Assembly (NCBI RefSeq): GCF_000190375.1
Contig: NZ_AEWG01000156.1
Coordinates: 1 to 61,145 of the forward strand
Source: Rubrivivax benzoatilyticus JA2 = ATCC BAA-35
GTDB lineage: Bacteria; Pseudomonadota; Gammaproteobacteria; Burkholderiales; Burkholderiaceae_C
Length of the DNA stretch: 61,145 nucleotides
Direction of reading: 5' to 3'
Positions within the stretch are counted from its first letter, which is position 1. Each line of letters begins with the position of its first letter. A program made the translations under genes and the position numbers. Below are positions 55,585 to 61,145 of the stretch, piece after piece. The notes beneath the pieces are model-generated. The model had not been told where the DNA came from. It saw only the letters and a list, made by a program, of their open reading frames with translations, and searched no databases.

Positions 55585-56676
55585 CTAGATCGTCGCGCCG
55601 AGCGCCGTGGCACGCTCGCGCGTCGCGCTGGCCTGCGCCAGGTCCGTTTGCGCGCGTGTGTTCCAGCCGGCCATGTGGCGCTCGGCGACGGCCGCCAGCG
55701 CGTCGATCCAGGCCGGCTGGTCGTTGAGGCACTCGATGTACTCGAAGCGTTCGCCGCCGCAGGAGAGGAAGGCTTCGCGCGCCTCCTCGTTGATCTCCTC
55801 GAGTGTCTCCAGGCAGTCGGAGACGAAGCCCGGGCACATGACGTCGACGCGGCGCAGGCCCTCGGCGGCCAGGCGGCGCAGCGTCGGCTCGGTGTAGGGC
55901 TCCAGCCACTTGGCGTTGCCGAAGCGGCTCTGGAAGGTCACGACGACGTGCTCGGGCTCGAGGCCGAGGCGCTCGCGCAGCAGCCGCGCGGTCTTGTGGC
56001 ACTGGCAGTGATAGGGGTCGCCGAGCACCAGCGTGCGGTGCGGCACGCCGTGGAAGCTCAGCAGCAGGCGCTCGCCGCGGCCGTGGGCGTGCCAGTGCGC
56101 GCGCACGCGCTCGGCCAGCGCGCCGATGTAGCCGGGGTCGTCGTGGTACTCGTTGACGAAGCGGAACTCGGGCAGGCGGCGCGCGCCGGCGCTCCACTTC
56201 ATCACCGCGTCGCTGACGCTGCCGGTCGTGGCGCTGGCGTACTGCGGGTACAGCGGCAGCACCAGCACGCGCGTGGCGCCCTCGGCACGCAGCGCGTCCA
56301 GGCCGCGCGCGACCGACGGCTCGCCGTATCGCATCGCGACACGCACCTGGACCTGGTGGCCGCGAGCGCGCAGCGCCTGCGACAGCCCGACGGCCTGGCG
56401 GTCGCTCCAGACGGCCAGCGGCGAGCCCTCGGGGGTCCAGATCGTCGCGTACTTGGCCGCCGACTTGGCCGGCCGCGCGCTCAGCACGATGCCGTAGAGG
56501 ATGGGCAGCCAGAGGATGCGCGGGATCTCGACGACACGCGGGTCGGACAGGAACTCGGCGAGATAGCGGCGCAGCGCCGACGGGGTCGGCTCCGACGGCG
56601 TGCCCAGGTTGACGAGCAGCACGCCGACGCGGTCGACGTCGCCATGGCGATGAGGCGGCTCGGGCCGGTACGTCAT
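55585..56676 (-). CDS. hemH: Ferrochelatase
   Basis: HemH inserts Fe2+ into protoporphyrin IX to make heme. The 363-aa product starts MTYRPEPPHRHGDVDRVGVL, then LLVNLGTPSEPTPSALRRYL. It has the active-site His in LLLSFHGVPHRTLVLGDPYH, the signature WLEPYTEPTLRRLAAEG, and the conserved Glu region FVSDCLETLEEI. ATG 56676 overlaps the stop of the upstream response regulator by 4 nt. The long antisense-like extension of the frame to 57633 is not coding. Confidence 0.95.
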   Translation of the reverse strand: MTYRPEPPHRHGDVDRVGVLLVNLGTPSEPTPSALRRYLAEFLSDPRVVEIPRILWLPILYGIVLSARPAKSAAKYATIWTPEGSPLAVWSDRQAVGLSQALRARGHQVQVRVAMRYGEPSVARGLDALRAEGATRVLVLPLYPQYASATTGSVSDAVMKWSAGARRLPEFRFVNEYHDDPGYIGALAERVRAHWHAHGRGERLLLSFHGVPHRTLVLGDPYHCQCHKTARLLRERLGLEPEHVVVTFQSRFGNAKWLEPYTEPTLRRLAAEGLRRVDVMCPGFVSDCLETLEEINEEAREAFLSCGGERFEYIECLNDQPAWIDALAAVAERHMAGWNTRAQTDLAQASATRERATALGATI

Positions 56677-57047
56677 GCCGCCGAACCGCGTGCACCGCGG
56701 TCGAGTTCGGCCAGCATCTCCTCGACTGTCACCGGCTTGGTCCAGCAGCCGTCGAAGCCGGCCTCGGCCGCCTGGGCGGCGACCTGGGCCGGGTCGTCGG
56801 CGGTGCAGAGATAGGCCGGCAGCGGCCGCCCGCCCAGCACCCGGCGCAGCGCGGGCAGCAACTCGAAGCCGTTGGTGTCGGGCAGGTGCAGGTCGATGAC
56901 CAGCGCCTCGGCGGGGAACTCGGCCGCGATCTCCAGCGCCTCGGCGCCGGTGGACGCGCAGGCCACCTCGAATCGACCGGCGCAGCGGCAGGTCTCCTCG
57001 AAGAGCAGGGTGTTGATCCGGTCGTCGTCGACGTACAGCACGCGCAT
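56673..57047 (-). CDS. Single-domain response regulator (CheY-like)
   Basis: The 124-aa product is a stand-alone receiver: acidic pocket in MRVLYVDDDRINT, phosphoacceptor Asp in ALVIDLHLPDTNGFELLPAL (residue 52), and conserved Thr/Lys in CWTKPVTVEEM. It has no output domain and would act by protein-protein contact. It follows an FHA-linked cyclase by 14 nt and overlaps hemH by ATGA, so all three are likely cotranscribed. The interacting kinase is not in the window. Confidence 0.85.
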   Translation of the reverse strand: MRVLYVDDDRINTLLFEETCRCAGRFEVACASTGAEALEIAAEFPAEALVIDLHLPDTNGFELLPALRRVLGGRPLPAYLCTADDPAQVAAQAAEAGFDGCWTKPVTVEEMLAELDRGARGSAA

Positions 57048-57061
57048 GGCGGGGCGGAAGG

Positions 57062-58018
57062 CTAGAGCAGGTCAGCCGCGAGCAGCGGCTGGGTGTCGTC
57101 GAAACGGAGGACGTCGAAGAGCACGCAGGTGGCCGCCGGGTCTCCGGGCGAGCCGCCCAGGCCGATCTCGCCGCTGCCGTGCAGGGTGCAGCTGCCGCGG
57201 CGCAGGCTGACGATCTCGCCGTCGGCAAAACGCACGTAGGTCCCGTTGTAGCTGAGGTCGGTGAGCTGGAAGGCGCCGCCGTGCCAGTCGACGCGGGCAT
57301 GCGAGCGCGACACGCGCGAGTCGTCGACGCGGAACTCGGCCTGCGGGCCGCGGCCGAGCACCACCGGCAGCTGCCGGCTGGCGAAGATCTGGTTGTTGTC
57401 GATCCACTCGAGCCGCAGGCCGTCGGGTTCGGACACCGGGGCCGAGTCGCCGGCGAACTGCGTCGGCGGCAGGTCGGTGCCCGGGCGGCCGCCGAGCACG
57501 AAGACCTGCACCGGCTCGACGCGGCCGCGCAGCACCATGCGGTCGAGGCAGCGAAAGCGCGAGCGCGTCTGCTCGGGCAGGCCCTGCAGCACCTCGGCGG
57601 TGACCAGCGTCTCGTTGTCGCCGGCGTGGTCAAGCAGGCGGGCGGCGACGTTGACGGCGTCGCCGTAGCAGTCGCCGGCCATCTCGACGACCTCGCCGCG
57701 GGCCATCGCGATCTGCAGCTTCAGGTCGCGCAGGCCGGTGGACGCGCCGTGCTGGTGGCCGCGGCTGGTGATGCCGTCGAGAACCTCGTGGATCAGCGCG
57801 GCGGCCTGCAGCGCACTCGTCGGCCGCGGGAAGACGGCCATCAGCCCGTCGCCCAGCGTCTTGACGACATGGCCGCCGAAGTCGGCCACCGGTCGCGTCA
57901 GCGAGCCGACGCAATGCGTGACCACCGACGTCGCCTCGGCATTGCCGAGCGTCTCGTACAGCGCGGTGCTGCCGCGCAAGTCGGCGAACAGCACGGTGAG
58001 GTCGGAGATCTGCGTCAT
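57062..58018 (-). CDS. Class III adenylate/guanylate cyclase with FHA domain
   Basis: The 318-aa product has an N-terminal class III cyclase domain (about residues 5-175) with the metal-binding aspartates D13 in VLFADLRGST and D57 in KTLGDGLMAVF. The Lys of KTLGDG and the transition-state Asn/Arg in GDAVNVAARLL are also present. The key residues look intact, so activity is plausible. A C-terminal forkhead-associated domain (about 220-310) has the phospho-Thr-binding motifs LGRG, SRSHARVDW and NGTY. cAMP versus cGMP cannot be decided. The gene opens a minus-strand group with a response regulator and hemH. Confidence 0.88.
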   Translation of the reverse strand: MTQISDLTVLFADLRGSTALYETLGNAEATSVVTHCVGSLTRPVADFGGHVVKTLGDGLMAVFPRPTSALQAAALIHEVLDGITSRGHQHGASTGLRDLKLQIAMARGEVVEMAGDCYGDAVNVAARLLDHAGDNETLVTAEVLQGLPEQTRSRFRCLDRMVLRGRVEPVQVFVLGGRPGTDLPPTQFAGDSAPVSEPDGLRLEWIDNNQIFASRQLPVVLGRGPQAEFRVDDSRVSRSHARVDWHGGAFQLTDLSYNGTYVRFADGEIVSLRRGSCTLHGSGEIGLGGSPGDPAATCVLFDVLRFDDTQPLLAADLL

Positions 58019-58119
58019 TCAGCGCCAAATTTTACCGTCACCCCCCTCCGACGAGAGGGCCTGCGGGTTAGGGCACAGCGTGCGGGTCGGGCACGGGGGC
58101 TCCGGACGGTCGAAACGGA

Positions 58120-58143
58120 CGCGCCCTCGGTGGCGAGGGCGCG
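58120..58143 (-). terminator. Possible rpoD terminator hairpin
   Basis: A 9-bp stem CGCGCCCTC/GAGGGCGCG with loop GGTGGC sits about 135 nt after the rpoD stop. Only a weak GTTTC tract follows on the minus strand. It is the most stable hairpin in the 258-nt rpoD-cyclase gap. A 14-nt palindrome GGGGCCGCGGCCCC lies nearby (about 58158-58171). Confidence 0.45.
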
Positions 58144-58173
58144 CGGGCGGGCATCAGGGGGCCGCGGCCCCGG

Positions 58174-58209
58174 CCAATCAGAGATTGTCCAGATACGTCC
58201 GCAGCTTGT
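58174..58209. repeat. Duplicate of the rpoD 3' end (copy B)
   Basis: 36 bp that match 58273-58308 at 35 positions, 99 bp away in the same orientation. On the minus strand this copy would encode the last RpoD residues KLRTYLDNL and its TGA, with one synonymous change (CTT to CTC). Confidence 0.9.
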
Positions 58210-58276
58210 GGCTGCGCCGCCCGCTGCGCGCTCGCTGTCGGGAGCGGCCGCCTGCGGCGGCTTCGTATCTGTCCAA

Positions 58277-60477
<2,201 letters not shown>

Positions 60478-60481
<4 letters not shown>

Positions 60482-60609
60482 GCGGTTCCTCGGGAAGGTT
60501 TCCACGGCCACGCCCCGCCTTGCGTTCGCCGCAAGGCGTGCGGGATCACGCCGCGACGAGCGGCGTCCTGGGGTGGCGCGTCCAGACGGGCAAGCTCGCG
60601 TGAACTCAT
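60478..60609 (-). other. Candidate 43-codon upstream ORF overlapping the rpoD start
   Basis: In the rpoD leader, ATG 60609 opens a frame reading [20 protein letters not shown] and ending in a TGA that shares four bases with the rpoD ATG (ATGA). A 9-bp perfect hairpin lies inside it (60516-60538). It could be a leader peptide coupling or regulating rpoD translation. It has no known homology that I recognise, and could be chance in this GC-rich DNA. Confidence 0.3.
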
Positions 60610-60825
60610 CGGAATGCGCAGTCCTTGCGGGTGAAGTTGGCCTTTTGAACCCGTGTCGCGGGTGGCCGGGGCCCGGAGGTGCTGCTGCTCACTCTTGCCG
60701 CTGCAACAAACCCACCATTATCGGCGGCCGGCGCCGGTTCGTCAAAGAAATCAGCGCGGACGTCGCGTCGGGACCGCGGTCGCAAAAAGCCGCGCTGGGG
60801 GAGGGCAAGCCGCGCCCGCGTGGGC
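60482..60825 (-). promoter_or_regulatory. rpoD: rpoD promoter and leader region
   Basis: This 344-nt gap between dnaG and rpoD holds a near-consensus sigma-70 promoter on the minus strand: TTGACG (60745-60740), 17-nt spacer, GATAAT (60722-60717). This gives a leader of about 230 nt. The leader contains the hairpin CGCCTTGCG-GCGAA-CGCAAGGCG (60538-60516 on the minus strand) and the small ORF. I see no other gene or transposon remnant here, and no CIRCE or sigma-32-type element. Confidence 0.75.
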
Positions 60826-61145
60826 TCAGCGCCGGCCGAGCACCGCCATCGCCTGGCGCATCGCCTGCGCCCGCACGGTCTGCGCGGCGGCCGTGCGCAG
60901 GTCCTCGAGCACCGGCTCGATCGGGATCTCGGCACCGTCGACGAGCTCGATCGCCTGTTCGCCCCAGGGCTCGGCGGCGATCTGCTCGCGCAGCGTCGGC
61001 CACGGCGTGTCGCCGTGTTCGGCGAGCCAGCGCTCGATCCAGCGAAAACCGTCGGCGTGCCAGTCGGGCACCGCCGTCAGGGCCTCGTGGTCGGCGTCGG
61101 TGAGCTCCAGCCACCAGCCCGCGCGCAGCAGCAGCAGGCGCATCG
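60826..61145 (-). CDS. dnaG: DNA primase DnaG, C-terminal fragment (cut by window edge)
   Basis: The last ~106 residues of a protein continuing beyond the window. The helical sequence (REQIAAEPWGEQAIELVDGA; LEDLRTAAAQTVRAQAMRQA; terminal VLGRR) and position directly before rpoD fit the DnaB-binding C-terminal domain of DnaG. The catalytic TOPRIM and zinc domains are outside the window, so the call depends on the dnaG-rpoD context and the helical tail. The visible M at 61143 is not the start. Confidence 0.78.
   Translation of the reverse strand, partial: MRLLLLRAGWWLELTDADHEALTAVPDWHADGFRWIERWLAEHGDTPWPTLREQIAAEPWGEQAIELVDGAEIPIEPVLEDLRTAAAQTVRAQAMRQAMAVLGRR

Noticed and set aside
58157..58171. 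GGGGCCGCGGCCCC palindrome as a regulatory operator
   Set aside because: Such palindromes are expected in DNA this GC-rich and it sits in a gene-end region with no promoter nearby.

Overview
This is a very GC-rich, almost purely housekeeping chromosomal segment from a betaproteobacterium. Protein sequences and gene order (pilF-rodZ-ispG-hisS-yfgM-bamB-der-hfq-hflX-hflK-hflC-hisZ-purA; rpsB-tsf-pyrH-frr-uppS-cdsA-dxr-rseP-bamA-skp-lpxD-fabZ-lpxA-lpxB-rnhB; dnaG-rpoD) point to Burkholderiales, probably the Rubrivivax/Leptothrix/Ideonella group. The genus is an inference from protein style, not a proven assignment. I found no insertion sequence, prophage, CRISPR array or rRNA operon.

Layout. (1) 1-17.7 kb, plus strand: rluB (5' cut by the window edge), ndk, rlmN, pilF, rodZ, ispG, hisS, yfgM, bamB, der, hfq, hflX, hflK, hflC, a DUF2065 gene, hisZ, purA and a phosphoribosyltransferase, closed by a strong terminator. 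(2) 17.8-24.4 kb: tRNA-Leu(CAG) on the minus strand, rnr on the plus strand, and a minus-strand amidase-dadA-nnr cluster. (3) 24.5-39.5 kb, plus strand: a long translation, isoprenoid and envelope run from rpsB to a TrmH-family methyltransferase. It joins translation factors, undecaprenyl-PP and phospholipid precursors, outer-membrane assembly (BamA, Skp) and lipid A synthesis. (4) 39.5-49.4 kb: divergent ppsR/ppsA, a sodium:solute symporter, rpsF-priB-rpsR-rplI, dnaB and a radical SAM gene. (5) 49.4-61.1 kb, minus strand: dnaG (partial), rpoD, an FHA-linked nucleotide cyclase, a small response regulator, hemH, hslR, grpE-dnaK-dnaJ and a TPR response regulator.

The clearest unexplained signal is that four reading frames are broken by apparent one-base indels: rnr (A6 where A7 is expected), the TrmH-family gene (G5 where G4 is expected), ppsA (an extra T destroys the stop) and the essential rpsR (C6 where C7 is expected). 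Three lie in homopolymers, and one is in a ribosomal protein gene that cannot be lost. Sequencing or assembly error is therefore the best explanation.

Biological points worth checking: two near-identical sigma-32-type promoters before grpE and dnaK; a perfect CTGT-N8-ACAG LexA-type box against the start codon of the radical SAM gene, possibly with a leaderless transcript; a good sigma-70 promoter and a roughly 230-nt rpoD leader holding a 43-codon ORF overlapping the rpoD start; a 36-bp near-perfect duplication of the rpoD 3' end; a TPR response regulator with Glu in place of the phosphoacceptor Asp; an EF-hand-like loop inside the symporter; and a repeat-bearing, RGG-rich tail on RluB. I see no wholly new multi-gene system in this window.
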